From Algihabitans albus (GTDB taxonomy: Bacteria; Pseudomonadota; Alphaproteobacteria; Kiloniellales; DSM-21159): a stretch of DNA of 64,000 nucleotides. Location of the stretch: positions 310,001-374,000 of the forward strand of contig NZ_QXNY01000003.1 in the NCBI RefSeq assembly GCF_003572205.1. The letters are read 5' to 3'. Below are positions 9,190-18,019 of this stretch, one piece after another; the first letter of the stretch is position 1, and each line of letters opens with the position of its first letter. Position numbers and translations under genes: made by a program. The notes beneath the pieces were generated by a model. It searched no databases. It saw only the letters and a program-made list of their open reading frames with translations, and was not told the origin of the DNA.

Positions 9190-10834
9190 GAGTGGTTGTC
9201 AGTTCGCCAAGGCGTTGGATCAGAGCCATGTTTTCGCGATAGTCGATGGGAATCACAATGAGGGACGGCCCCTGATGGGTAAGGGCCTTATCGATCGCCG
9301 CACGGAGGTCGCGGGCATTCATCACCTTCTGACCTTGCCACCCGAAAGCGGCGGCCAAATCGAGCCAGTCGGGATTACCGAAGGCAAGGTCGGTGTGCTT
9401 TTGGAACTCCTGTTCCTGTTTCCAGGAGATCAGGCCGTAACCACCGTCCTCCCAAACCATCACGGTGATGTCGCTTCCCAGGCGCCGAGCCGTCTCCATC
9501 TCCTGCACGTTCATCAGGAAATCACCGTCGCCGGCGATCGCGAAGATTCTGCTGTTCGGGGCCACGATATGGGCCGCGATCGCGCCGGGCAGCGGCATGC
9601 CCATGGAACAGAAGCCGTTTGGGATCAGACAAGTGTTTGGCTCATGGCAATGGTAGTAACGGGCGATCCACATCTTGTGAGCCCCCACGCCGGACAGCAG
9701 AATGTCGGAGGGGCCCAGAGCGGCGCGCACATCCCAAAGAGCTTTCTGGGGCCGGATCGAGCCTTCCGTATCGTCGTCTTTATGCGCCGCGAAATCCTCC
9801 GCCATACGCGCCCGCACCCTCGCCTGACCTTCAAGCGCATAGTTGGGAGCGCCGTCGCGCGCGACCCGCTCGTTCAGCATCCAGAGCCCATGCGCCAGAT
9901 CGCCGACCAGTTCGACGGCCGGGAGATACTGACTGTCGATCTCGGCCGGCAGGAAGTCCATGTGGATGATTGATTTGTCGCCCTTCGGGTTCCACAGGCG
10001 CGGCGGATACTCGACCAGATCGTAACCCAGCGTGATCACCAGATCGGCCTCGTCGACCGCCAACGCCACGTAGTCCTTTTGCTGCAGACCGATGGTGTAG
10101 AGGCAGTAGGGCGCGTCGCGGTCCACCGCGCCCTTGCCCATGAAGGTTGAAACGACGCCGATACCCGTCGCTTCGCAGAATTGACGAAGCTGCTTGGCGG
10201 CCCGCCGCCGGATGGCGCCGTTACCGGCAATGATAATCGGGGTCCGCGCGGCACGGATCCGGGCCCAGGCGGAGTCGGCGATCTTATCATCTACACCAGG
10301 ACGGCGGAAACGACGCGGCTCCAGAGGCGTCGATGCCGTGTCCTGCTTGGCAACGTCTTCCGGCAACTCGATCAGCACGGCGCCCGGCTTTTCCGTACGG
10401 GCCAAGCGCACCGCCTTGCGGACGATTTCGGGAATACTGTCGGCAGCGCGGATCGATTGCGCCCACTTCGTGACCGGCTCGTACATCGCCACCACATCCA
10501 TCACCTGATGGCTTTCCTTGTGCTGACGCGCGGTCGCAGCCTGGCCGGTCAGGACGAGAACGGGGGCACGATCCATATTGGCATCGGCAACGCCGGTAAT
10601 CAGGTTGGTCGCCCCGGGACCCAAGGTGCCGAGGCAAGCGGCGAGATCGCCGGTCAGCCGGCCGTAGACTTCGGCCATGAAGGCCGCGCCTTGCTCGTGC
10701 CGCGTGAGCACGAATTCGATCGAGGAGTCCTGAAGGGACAGCAAAAAGTCGGCGTTCTCCTCTCCAGGCACGCCGAAGATGTGGGTGATGCCTTCTTCCT
10801 CGAGGCAACGGACGAGGAGATCGGAAGCCTTCAT
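9185..10834 (-). CDS. Thiamine-diphosphate enzyme, acetolactate-synthase-like (AlsS type)
   Basis: The 549-residue protein has the three-domain layout of the acetolactate synthase/pyruvate oxidase family. The catalytic glutamate E47 lies in LTRHEQGAAFMA, and the diphosphate-binding motif begins GDGDFLMN and ends with the GYGLI stretch near the C-terminus. Its length and the absence of a neighbouring small-subunit gene fit the catabolic AlsS group, which condenses two pyruvates to acetolactate. Other carboligase or decarboxylase activities are possible. It is a single gene, convergent with the semialdehyde dehydrogenase and upstream of nothing on its strand, so its link to sugar-acid breakdown (pyruvate is an end product) is inference. 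Confidence 0.8.
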   Translation of the reverse strand: MKASDLLVRCLEEEGITHIFGVPGEENADFLLSLQDSSIEFVLTRHEQGAAFMAEVYGRLTGDLAACLGTLGPGATNLITGVADANMDRAPVLVLTGQAATARQHKESHQVMDVVAMYEPVTKWAQSIRAADSIPEIVRKAVRLARTEKPGAVLIELPEDVAKQDTASTPLEPRRFRRPGVDDKIADSAWARIRAARTPIIIAGNGAIRRRAAKQLRQFCEATGIGVVSTFMGKGAVDRDAPYCLYTIGLQQKDYVALAVDEADLVITLGYDLVEYPPRLWNPKGDKSIIHMDFLPAEIDSQYLPAVELVGDLAHGLWMLNERVARDGAPNYALEGQARVRARMAEDFAAHKDDDTEGSIRPQKALWDVRAALGPSDILLSGVGAHKMWIARYYHCHEPNTCLIPNGFCSMGMPLPGAIAAHIVAPNSRIFAIAGDGDFLMNVQEMETARRLGSDITVMVWEDGGYGLISWKQEQEFQKHTDLAFGNPDWLDLAAAFGWQGQKVMNARDLRAAIDKALTHQGPSLIVIPIDYRENMALIQRLGELTTTL

Positions 10835-11092
10835 GAGGTCGCGTCCCTAACAGTTCCGGGGATAAAGTTTCGAGCGCTCAAGGGCGAATCTACAGTATCG
10901 GCCCCTACCTTAGGTCGGTTGAAGTTTCTCACCTGCAACCCTCGTCAGACGGAATGAAGGTTGCCACGCATTCCCAGCACGCCTTCAGACCGCGGTGCCA
11001 GTCCGGCGCGGACAGATATCCCACCGAAGAGGTGGGCAACTGCCCTCCCGCTCGGACATGCGATGTCGAAATGCCAACGTCGGAACACCACG

Positions 11093-11839
11093 TCAGGATT
11101 TGCCTTCGACCACCTGCGGCTTCAGATCTCGGTAGGTCCCATAGTGATGCTGGAGATGTTCGCGCATTGCCGCCTCGGCCTGGTCGGGACTGCCGGCGGC
11201 GACCGCTTGGACAATCGTACAGTGGGCCCGATATGCGGCTTCGTCCTCACCCGGACGCTGCAACACAAGCGCCCGGCGGTCGTCCAGAAGCATCGCCAGA
11301 GTTTCGTGAAGTGCGACGACGATGGGGTTGCCGGTGGCCTGCGCAAGCGCGGCATGAAAGGCCACGTCGGAGAGCTTGAAAGCCGCTTCGTCACCCATCG
11401 CCGACCGATTGGCCGCCAAAGCCTCGTCGAGACGCCGCAGGTCCGCCTTTGTGGCCGATTCCGCCGCCGTGCGCGCGACGGCGACCTCGAACAAGACGCG
11501 GGCCTCTTGCAGGGCCGTCTGCCCGTCCGGCTCCTCCAGAAGACCACGCAGAGCCCCCGACAAGCGCGGGATCACCGCATCGAACGTCGGTTTGATGACG
11601 CGCGGGCGAGTGCCGCTGTGAATCGCAATGAACCCCAGCTTCTGGAGGTAAAACAAGGCTTCGCGAATAGCCGGACGGCCCACGCCGAACTGTTCCATCA
11701 GTTCGCGTTCGGACGGCATGGTGTCGCCGGCCTTGTAGTGGCCGTCGCGAATCTCTTTTTCCAGCCGTTCCGCCACCTGCTCCGAAAGCGTCCGACGCTC
11801 GATTTTGTACTTCTTCATACCTATGGTCGCGCTATTCAC
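11093..11839 (-). CDS. GntR/FadR-family regulator resembling NanR
   Basis: This 248-residue regulator has a winged helix at about residues 18-85 with PSERELMEQFGVGRPAIREAL, followed by an FCD domain. The wording of the HTH region and the following HSGTRPRV segment are close to E. coli NanR, a regulator that binds GGTATA direct repeats. GTG 11839 is preferred because an AGGG box lies five bases upstream; ATG 11818 is an alternative without a good ribosome site. It lies downstream of the second TRAP operon. The promoter region between that operon and altronate dehydratase carries two GGTATA-type repeat clusters, its probable targets. Confidence 0.85.
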   Translation of the reverse strand: MNSATIGMKKYKIERRTLSEQVAERLEKEIRDGHYKAGDTMPSERELMEQFGVGRPAIREALFYLQKLGFIAIHSGTRPRVIKPTFDAVIPRLSGALRGLLEEPDGQTALQEARVLFEVAVARTAAESATKADLRRLDEALAANRSAMGDEAAFKLSDVAFHAALAQATGNPIVVALHETLAMLLDDRRALVLQRPGEDEAAYRAHCTIVQAVAAGSPDQAEAAMREHLQHHYGTYRDLKPQVVEGKS

Positions 11840-11889
11840 CAGCGCCCTATCCGAACGAATCTTTGCGCCCTCGGGCGTCCCTGCCCCTA

Positions 11890-11918
11890 CCGCCTCGCTT
11901 CGATCTGACTCGAGGCGG
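11890..11918 (-). terminator. Weak stem-loop downstream of the second TRAP operon
   Basis: CCGCCTCG (11890-11897) pairs with CGAGGCGG (11911-11918) around a 13-base loop, in the 261-bp gap after dctM. There is no T-tract in the direction of transcription, so termination is uncertain. Nothing else was recognised in this gap. Confidence 0.3.
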
Positions 11919-12100
11919 AAGTGCGCGCAGGATGCGTCAAGTCGGGAGTAGACGCAAACGGGCGCGAGATCGGCAAGTCCTGTCGCCCAACGTCTTCTGC
12001 GCCGCCTTCGACCGCGAAGGCCGCGACCTCAATCGGCAGTGTCCCGGAAAACGGCCGACGTCGCCTTGGGCCGAACCTGAATCCGAGTAGCACCGCTGCG

Positions 12101-13483
12101 TCAGCGATACAGCAGATTCGGCAGCCACATCGACAAGGCCGGCACGAAGGTGATCAGCAGCAGCGAAACCACCAGTGGAATCAGAAACGGTGCGGTGCCG
12201 CGCATACAGCGCTCGAACGGCTCTCCAGACACCCGGGAGAGTACGTAAAGCACCATCCCGACCGGTGGGGTCAGCAAACCGATCATCAGGTTCAACACCA
12301 TGATGATGCCGAAGTGAACGGGGTCGACACCGACCTCGATCGCCACAGGCAGTAGAACCGGAACCAGGATGGTGATGGCGGCAACCGTTTCCATGAAACA
12401 ACCGACGATCAGCATGATGACAGTCATGAGCAGCAAGATGACGAAAGGATTATCCGTATAGCCGGTCAGCGCGGCGGCGAAGTAGCTGGTGAACTGATTG
12501 CTGATCAGAATCCAGGAGAAGATGGAAGCCGCCGCCACGACCAGAAGAATGATTGCGGTGGTCTCGATTGTCTCCATGCTGATGCGAACCAAGCGTCGAA
12601 GCGGCAGCGTGCGATAGACGACCAGGCCCAGGAAAAGGGCATAGACCACGGCAGCGATCGCAGCTTCGGTCGGTGTGAAGGCGCTGGAGAGAATCCCGCC
12701 GACGATGATGACGGGCGTCAGGAGAGACAGGAAGGCCCGAGTGAAGGTGGACCAGAGGCGGCGGAGGTCGAACCGGGTGTCGCGCGCATAACCGCGGCGC
12801 CGCGCGATCCAGGCGACCATGATCATCAAGGTCGCCGCCATGATCAGCCCTGGAATCAATCCTGCAACGAAGAGCTGTCCGATCGAGGCCGATGCCATGA
12901 CGCCGTATATCACCAAAGGCAGACTGGGCGGAATGATCGGACCGATGGTGGAGGAAGCGGCGGTGATGCCAATGGCGAACTCAGGGTCGTAGCCCCGCTC
13001 GCGCATCGCCTTGATCTCGATGGTACCGAGGCCGCCGGCATCGGCGACGGCCGCACCCGACATGCCGGAGAAGATGATGCTGGCCCCGATGTTGACGTGG
13101 CCGAGCCCCCCACGCATCCACCCCAGGAGGGCGTTGGCAAAGTTGAAGAGCCGGTACGTAATACCGGCGCCGTTCATCAGAACTCCGGCGAGAATGAAAA
13201 AAGGGATCGCCAGCAGGGGAAAGCTGTCGATCCCGTTAATCATCCTGTGCGCGACCACGAAGTCCGGCACTTGACCGGTGATATAGACGAACAACAGGCT
13301 CGAACCACCCAGGGCAATCGCCACGGGAATACCGGCGAGCAGCATGGTGAAGAGGGCGGCGAACAGAAAACCAAGGGTCTGACCGCTCCATAGCAACCAG
13401 ACGCAGAGCAGGCAGCCAAGCACAAGTGTGAGCGGCGCCAGAAGCCTGGAACGACCACCCAGGGATCGCGGAATCACGCTCAT
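12101..13483 (-). CDS. dctM: TRAP transporter large permease subunit DctM
   Basis: The 460-residue inner-membrane protein has about twelve hydrophobic helices and the DctM signature region SSTIGPIIPPSLPLVIYG. It forms the translocation channel of a tripartite sodium-driven importer. A longer in-frame reading reaching 13705 is rejected because its first 74 residues are arginine-rich, not membrane-like, and overlap dctQ; the ATG at 13483 overlaps the dctQ stop by four bases (ATGA), indicating translational coupling. It is the last gene of the dctP-dctQ-dctM operon. The substrate is probably a sugar acid, judged from the altronate dehydratase transcribed divergently. Confidence 0.9.
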   Translation of the reverse strand: MSVIPRSLGGRSRLLAPLTLVLGCLLCVWLLWSGQTLGFLFAALFTMLLAGIPVAIALGGSSLLFVYITGQVPDFVVAHRMINGIDSFPLLAIPFFILAGVLMNGAGITYRLFNFANALLGWMRGGLGHVNIGASIIFSGMSGAAVADAGGLGTIEIKAMRERGYDPEFAIGITAASSTIGPIIPPSLPLVIYGVMASASIGQLFVAGLIPGLIMAATLMIMVAWIARRRGYARDTRFDLRRLWSTFTRAFLSLLTPVIIVGGILSSAFTPTEAAIAAVVYALFLGLVVYRTLPLRRLVRISMETIETTAIILLVVAAASIFSWILISNQFTSYFAAALTGYTDNPFVILLLMTVIMLIVGCFMETVAAITILVPVLLPVAIEVGVDPVHFGIIMVLNLMIGLLTPPVGMVLYVLSRVSGEPFERCMRGTAPFLIPLVVSLLLITFVPALSMWLPNLLYR

Positions 13484-14070
13484 CTCGGACTCTCGTTGTT
13501 TCCGACTGCATCCTCGGCCGCCTGGCCCCATCCGCCCGATGCGGTTCCGGACGCCCGACGCCGCCAGTCGGAAGTGGCACGCTGCAGCGCCCGCAGCGTC
13601 ATAAGGACAAGCCCGGCGGCGGCCACGTAGTAGATCACGCTCTTCGGGACATCGACCGAAGTCATGTAGGAGTGCGTGCGCTGTGCCAAGGCATAGGACA
13701 GCCACGCCAAAGCCGCGAAGAACCCGATCCGAACGGTATCGACCACGGCCGCCGTCACGAGTTCCGCACGCGGCGACATGTAGCGATGGAGGAACTCCAT
13801 CATGATGTGGCTGTTGCGGCGCACCGCCATGGCGCCCCCCAGGAAGCCGACGCCGATCAGCAGGTAACGCGCCATCTCCTCGGTCCAGCCGATCGAATCA
13901 CCCAACACGAAGCGGGAGAAGAACTGCGCGAAAACGTTGGCGGCGAGCAGCCAGAAGACGAGTAGAACGGCATAGTCCTCAACGGCGTACTCGGAGAAGT
14001 GGAATGGGGGTTCGGCGTCGAGCTCCAAGATATCCGACTCAACCGGATTCGATGGGTCCGTGCCGGTCAT
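13480..14070 (-). CDS. dctQ: TRAP transporter small permease subunit DctQ
   Basis: This 196-residue protein has four predicted membrane helices and the DctQ-like pattern SRFVLGDSIGWTEEMARYL with RRNSHIMMEF in the second half. It pairs with DctM in the membrane. ATG 14070 is chosen because GGAGGTG lies directly upstream, whereas the further upstream TTG at 14082 overlaps that ribosome site. A perfect 12-bp stem-loop separates it from dctP. The acidic N-terminal region before the first helix (about 40 residues) is somewhat long. Confidence 0.88.
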   Translation of the reverse strand: MTGTDPSNPVESDILELDAEPPFHFSEYAVEDYAVLLVFWLLAANVFAQFFSRFVLGDSIGWTEEMARYLLIGVGFLGGAMAVRRNSHIMMEFLHRYMSPRAELVTAAVVDTVRIGFFAALAWLSYALAQRTHSYMTSVDVPKSVIYYVAAAGLVLMTLRALQRATSDWRRRASGTASGGWGQAAEDAVGNNESPR

Positions 14071-14094
14071 GGCCACCTCCAAATGGGAAGCTGC

Positions 14095-14137
14095 CGCGCA
14101 GTCCGCCCCTGTCGGGCAGACGGGAGCGGACTGCGCG
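14095..14137 (-). promoter_or_regulatory. Perfect 12-bp stem-loop between dctP and dctQ
   Basis: CGCGCAGTCCGC (14095-14106) is the exact complement of 14126-14137, with a 19-base loop. It follows the binding-protein stop in the direction of transcription and precedes dctQ. No T-tract follows. It probably protects the dctP mRNA end or attenuates read-through, giving more binding protein than permease. Confidence 0.6.
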
Positions 14138-14159
14138 AAGGAACGACTATACGGAGGAT

Positions 14160-15158
14160 CTACTTGAGCGCCTGGAGACGCTCGAAGATCTCGTCGGACC
14201 AGTCAACGGTCTCGCCCGTCAGATGCGGTTGCAAGGCCTCGCGAAAAGCCTCGCGGTCGACGTCCCGATTGACCGTGACACCGCGTTCCTCGAACCAAGC
14301 CACCAGTTCCTGCTCGGACTCCACGATGTCCTCGGTGATGCCGCGGGCGGCTTCCTGCAGGATCTCTCGCAAGATGGTCCGGTCCTCGTCCGACAGGGAG
14401 TCCCATGTCAGACCGCTGACGATGGTGAGTAGAGAGTCCCGGATATGGCCGGTCATGTTGATGTAGTCCTGCACCTCGTAGAAGCGCTTCGCCCGGATCG
14501 TGTTGAGGGGGTTCTCCTGAGCATCGACGGTGCCTTGCTGGAGAGCGAGATAAACCTCCGCGAAGGCGATCGGTGTCGGATTCGCACCGACGGCGTCCGG
14601 CATCATCATGTAAAGTTGAGCGTTGGGCGTACGGACCTTCAACCCCTCCATATCGGCCGGACTGTCGACTTTCTTGTCAGACGTGAGATGCCGCTCGCCG
14701 TAGTAGGCCAGGGAAATAATCTGGTTGCCGGTCCGATCACCGTAGCCGTCGGCCAGTTCCCGAAAGAGATCGCTTTCGGCAAAGGCTTGCCAGTGATCGA
14801 AATCGCGGAACACGTAGGGCGCACCTCCGATACCAATAGGCCCATAGGAGCGTCCGGCAAACTGGTTGCTGGTGTAGATAATGTCGACGGTCCCGAGCCC
14901 GAGGCTCTCGTTGAGATCCACTTCCTTGCCGAGCGTCGAGGCTGGAAAGACCTCCATCGAGAGACGCCCGTCGGTCCGCGTCTCCAATTCCTCGGCTGCC
15001 CAGACCGCCCACTCGTGAAAAGGCTCCGAAGTTTCATAGACATGCGCGAATTTCAGTTCCTTGGCGACAGCCGGAGCTACCGTCAGCGCAGCGCTCGCAA
15101 CAGCGGCAACCGTCAAAGCGAATAGGGCCGAACGGCCCGCACGCGTCATCTGTCCCAT
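14160..15158 (-). CDS. dctP: TRAP transporter periplasmic solute-binding protein DctP
   Basis: The 332-residue protein begins with a Sec signal peptide, probably cut after A32 (APAVA). The mature part contains the DctP-family arginine motif GLKVRTP and the ALQQGTVDAQENP segment. It captures the substrate in the periplasm, most likely a carboxylate bound by that arginine. ATG 15158 has GGAGG ten bases upstream; an earlier in-frame start would put charged residues before the signal peptide. It is the first gene of a minus-strand operon with dctQ and dctM and is divergent from altronate dehydratase. The shared promoter region holds repeated operator-like sequences. Confidence 0.92.
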   Translation of the reverse strand: MGQMTRAGRSALFALTVAAVASAALTVAPAVAKELKFAHVYETSEPFHEWAVWAAEELETRTDGRLSMEVFPASTLGKEVDLNESLGLGTVDIIYTSNQFAGRSYGPIGIGGAPYVFRDFDHWQAFAESDLFRELADGYGDRTGNQIISLAYYGERHLTSDKKVDSPADMEGLKVRTPNAQLYMMMPDAVGANPTPIAFAEVYLALQQGTVDAQENPLNTIRAKRFYEVQDYINMTGHIRDSLLTIVSGLTWDSLSDEDRTILREILQEAARGITEDIVESEQELVAWFEERGVTVNRDVDREAFREALQPHLTGETVDWSDEIFERLQALK

Positions 15159-15248
15159 GAGCTGTTTTCCTCCATGTGTTTTCGTTTTCCGTCTTGTCGA
15201 ACGCACAGCTCTGACGGCCGCTTGATTTTATCTTATGTGAAGAAAAAC

Positions 15249-15271
15249 TATACCTTTCATACCATCATGCC
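15249..15271 (-). promoter_or_regulatory. NanR-like operator, three hexamer direct repeats (site 1)
   Basis: Read on the minus strand, the site is GGCATG, two bases, GGTATG, three bases, GGTATA. E. coli NanR recognises direct GGTATA repeats with two- and three-base spacers. A NanR-like regulator is encoded at 11093-11839. The site lies about 90 bp upstream of dctP, where it could cover promoter elements. Confidence 0.6.
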
Positions 15272-15435
15272 AAACTAATTCAACTTACGCTGTTCCGCCT
15301 TCGTGAGTGACGCGCCCCACCCATCCATCTCGAATTCTGGCTTCAAGCAAGATTTTTCATGGGAACGCCGACAGTTGACGACCAGTCATCTCTTCCGCCT
15401 TCCCAAAGAGATGCCAGCGCTGAAAACTAAGAGAA

Positions 15436-15458
15436 TCGACCTTTCATACTATCATAAA
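15436..15458 (-). promoter_or_regulatory. NanR-like operator, second copy (site 2)
   Basis: The 17 bases at 15439-15455 match 15252-15268 at 16 positions. Spacing of the hexamers is the same as in site 1, but the outer hexamers are degenerate (TTTATG and GGTCGA on the minus strand). It lies about 95 bp upstream of the altronate dehydratase start, suggesting that one regulator controls both divergent operons. Confidence 0.5.
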
Positions 15459-15551
15459 TATACTATTCGACTGATGTACTGCGGGCTTCCGGCGGGCCCC
15501 CTATCCCCGCTTCCGCTTGCCGAACAAAACCGCCAGCGACGGAGGAGTGCC

Positions 15552-17150
15552 ATGGACGATCCCCAGACTCTGGCTCAGGCGACGGCTCCGCCCGAGACGA
15601 GCGAGGCGCGCAAGCATCCGACAGCGCCGGAGGCACAGCTGGTGGTGCGTCTCAATCGCCAGGACAACGTCTTGGTCGCGGCCCGCAGCCTCGCCGAAGG
15701 GGCCGTGCTGCCAGGTACGGATGCGGTTTGCCGCGACACCATTCCGGCTGGCCATAAGGTGGCCGCGGCGGCCATCCCCGCCGGAGCGGCGGTGCGCAAG
15801 TACGGTCAAATCATCGGCTTCGCGACTCACGATATCGACGCGGGTCAGCATGTGCATACGCAGAACTGCGGCATGGGTGACTTCAGCCGTGACTACGCCT
15901 TCTGTGAGGAAGCGCAGGCGACTGCCTACGTACCGGAGGCCGAGCGTGCGACTTTCCAAGGCCTTGTCCGGTCGGACGGCCAGGTAGCGACACGCAATCA
16001 TATCGGCGTGCTGACAACGGTAAACTGCTCCGCGACGGTGGCGCGCGCGGTGGCGGAGACCTTCGGCGGAACCGCGCTTGAGGCCTTTCCCAATGTCGAC
16101 GGCGTGACGGCCTTCGCCCACACGACTGGCTGCGGCATGGCCTCATCCGGCGAAGGCTTCGAACTGCTGCAACGTACGCTGCACGGCTACCTGACGCACC
16201 CGAACTTCGCAGGCATCCTGCTGATCGGCCTCGGCTGCGAGATCAACCAAATTCACCGTTTGACAGAACGCTACGGCCTTCAGTCCGGCGAGCGCTTTCA
16301 ATACATGACCATTCAGGAGGCCGGAGGCACCCGGGCCGCAATCGAGCAAGGCAAGGCCTGCGTGAAGGCCATGCTGCCCACGGCCAATGCCGTCGCCCGG
16401 CAGCCCCTGCCGGCCAGTCACCTCAAGCTCGCGCTGCAGTGCGGCGGGTCGGACGGTTACTCCGGCATCACCGCCAATCCGGCGCTGGGCGCCGCCGTGG
16501 ACAAGCTTGTGCGGAACGGCGGAACGGCGATCCTGAGCGAAACGCCCGAGATCTACGGCGCGGAACACCTTTTGACCCGACGCGCCGCCAGTCCCGAGAT
16601 CGGCGAAACACTGCTCGGCCGCGTCCGCTGGTGGGAAGACTATGCGGCCCGCCATGCCGGCAGTCTGGACAACAACCCTTCACCCGGAAACAAGGCGGGC
16701 GGCCTGACGACAATCCTGGAGAAGTCGCTCGGAGCCGCGGCAAAAAGCGGAACCACCAGGTTAGAAGCGGTTTACGACTACGCGGTCCCGATCACGGCCA
16801 AAGGCTTCGTGTTCATGGACTCGCCCGGCTACGATCCCTGCTCCGTCACCGGACAGATCGCCGCCGGCGCCAATATCGTCTGCTTCACGACGGGGCGCGG
16901 ATCGGTCTCTGGCTTCAAGCCCGCCCCCTCGTTGAAGCTCTGCACCAACAGCGTCACCTACAGACGGATGAGCGACGACATGGATATCGATTGCGGACCG
17001 GTGCTGGATGAAGGCGTTTCCATCGAAGCGATGGGCGACCGCATCTTCGATCTGATCCTGCGGACGGCCTCGGGCACAGCGACCTGCAGCGAAGCCTTGG
17101 GTTTCGGCGACAACGAATTCGTCCCGTGGCAGATCGGTGCCGTGATGTAA
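15552..17150 (+). CDS. uxaA: Altronate dehydratase, UxaA/GarD family
   Basis: The 532-residue protein has an N-terminal SAF domain (about residues 25-105) and a large C-terminal dehydratase domain with VATRNHIGVLTTVNCS, HTTGCGM and LQCGGSDGYSGITANPALG. The family dehydrates D-altronate (or related hexarates) to 2-keto-3-deoxy-gluconate with iron. Both domains are in one chain, as in E. coli UxaA. GGAGGAG precedes ATG 15552 by four bases. It is the first gene of an operon with a keto-deoxy-fuconate dehydrogenase and an FAH hydrolase, so its real substrate may be another aldonate such as a 6-deoxy or pentonic acid. Confidence 0.85.
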   Translation: MDDPQTLAQATAPPETSEARKHPTAPEAQLVVRLNRQDNVLVAARSLAEGAVLPGTDAVCRDTIPAGHKVAAAAIPAGAAVRKYGQIIGFATHDIDAGQHVHTQNCGMGDFSRDYAFCEEAQATAYVPEAERATFQGLVRSDGQVATRNHIGVLTTVNCSATVARAVAETFGGTALEAFPNVDGVTAFAHTTGCGMASSGEGFELLQRTLHGYLTHPNFAGILLIGLGCEINQIHRLTERYGLQSGERFQYMTIQEAGGTRAAIEQGKACVKAMLPTANAVARQPLPASHLKLALQCGGSDGYSGITANPALGAAVDKLVRNGGTAILSETPEIYGAEHLLTRRAASPEIGETLLGRVRWWEDYAARHAGSLDNNPSPGNKAGGLTTILEKSLGAAAKSGTTRLEAVYDYAVPITAKGFVFMDSPGYDPCSVTGQIAAGANIVCFTTGRGSVSGFKPAPSLKLCTNSVTYRRMSDDMDIDCGPVLDEGVSIEAMGDRIFDLILRTASGTATCSEALGFGDNEFVPWQIGAVM

Positions 17151-17228
17151 CGGCTTGCACCGGTTTGCATCCGCCTGGAACGGCAGAACGGTACTGCGAC
17201 CGAAACAGAAGTCGAAAAGGGAGACCTC

Positions 17229-17975
17229 ATGAGCCAACGCTTGACCGGAAAGACCTGCCTCGTAACGGCAGCGGGTCAGGGGATCGGACGGGCCACGGCG
17301 CTGGCCTTCGCCGGCGAGGGCGCCCGCGTGATCGCAACCGATATCGACGAAAGCACTCTGGGAAGGCTCGCAGCCGGCCAAGCCGGGATTCAGGTCGAAC
17401 GGCTCGATGTGCGTGACCCGGACGCGATCAATCTGGCGGCGCAGCGCCACCGCGACGTCGACGTCCTCTTCAATTGCGCCGGCTTCGTCCACCACGGCAC
17501 GATCCTGGAGGTCAGCGAAGACAACTACGACGTTTCGTTCGACCTGAACGTTCGAAGCGCCTTCCGCATGAGCCGCGCCTTCCTTCCGGCGATGCTGGAG
17601 CGTGAAAGCGGCTGCATCCTCGCGGTTTCCTCGGTCGCTTCCAGCATCAAGGGCATAGTGAACCGCTGTGTCTACGGCGCGACGAAGGCCGCGCTGATCG
17701 GTCTGACGAAGTCCATAGCCGCCGATTTCGTCGGTCGAGGAATCCGCTCCAATGCCATTTGTCCCGGAACTGTTCAGACGCCCTCGCTCGACGAACGGAT
17801 CGCGGAGCAAGGCGGAGATCCCGAGGGTGTCCGCCGCGCCTTCGTCACGCGCCAGCCGATGGGGCGGCTTGGGACGCCGGAAGAGATCGCCGCCCTTGCC
17901 GTCTACCTCGGGTCCGCGGAAAGTGCCTTCGTGACCGGGCAAGCTTTCGTCATCGACGGCGGCCTATCGATGTAA
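17229..17975 (+). CDS. 2-keto-3-deoxy-L-fuconate dehydrogenase, SDR family
   Basis: This 248-residue short-chain dehydrogenase has the nucleotide motif TAAGQGIG (residues 13-20), the FNCAGFVHHG segment and the catalytic set S135, Y149 and K153. The whole-length pattern, including SSVASSIKG and VNRCVYGATKAA, matches the Xanthomonas 2-keto-3-deoxy-L-fuconate 4-dehydrogenase and its human relative DHRS6. It would oxidise the FucD product to 2,4-diketo-3-deoxy-L-fuconate with NAD. It follows uxaA by 78 bp and precedes the FAH hydrolase by 44 bp. The strong family match makes the role likely, although fucD lies 11 kb away. Confidence 0.85.
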   Translation: MSQRLTGKTCLVTAAGQGIGRATALAFAGEGARVIATDIDESTLGRLAAGQAGIQVERLDVRDPDAINLAAQRHRDVDVLFNCAGFVHHGTILEVSEDNYDVSFDLNVRSAFRMSRAFLPAMLERESGCILAVSSVASSIKGIVNRCVYGATKAALIGLTKSIAADFVGRGIRSNAICPGTVQTPSLDERIAEQGGDPEGVRRAFVTRQPMGRLGTPEEIAALAVYLGSAESAFVTGQAFVIDGGLSM

Positions 17976-18019
17976 GATCACGCGATCCAAGCCATTCACG
18001 TCTATCCGAGGAGCAGCAG

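Larger units (their letters stand above)
15159..15551. promoter_or_regulatory. Divergent promoter region, dctP and altronate dehydratase
   Basis: This 393-bp gap is AT-rich compared with the flanking genes. An open frame from 15303 continues into the altronate dehydratase, but its 83 extra residues do not resemble the family, and GGAGGAG sits just before ATG 15552. The gap contains two copies of a 17-bp motif described separately and no other recognisable gene. Confidence 0.65.

Noticed and set aside
13484-13705. Seventy-four-residue N-terminal extension of DctM
   Set aside because: It overlaps dctQ in another frame, is arginine-rich, and the ATGA overlap at 13480-13483 marks the real start.
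15252-15455. The repeated 17-bp sequence as attachment or transposon target sites
   Set aside because: No integrase, transposase or tRNA gene is near, and the hexamer spacing fits a regulator site better.
16761-17942. Minus-strand reading frame of 393 codons
   Set aside because: It is antisense to uxaA and the SDR gene, both of which have full catalytic motifs.
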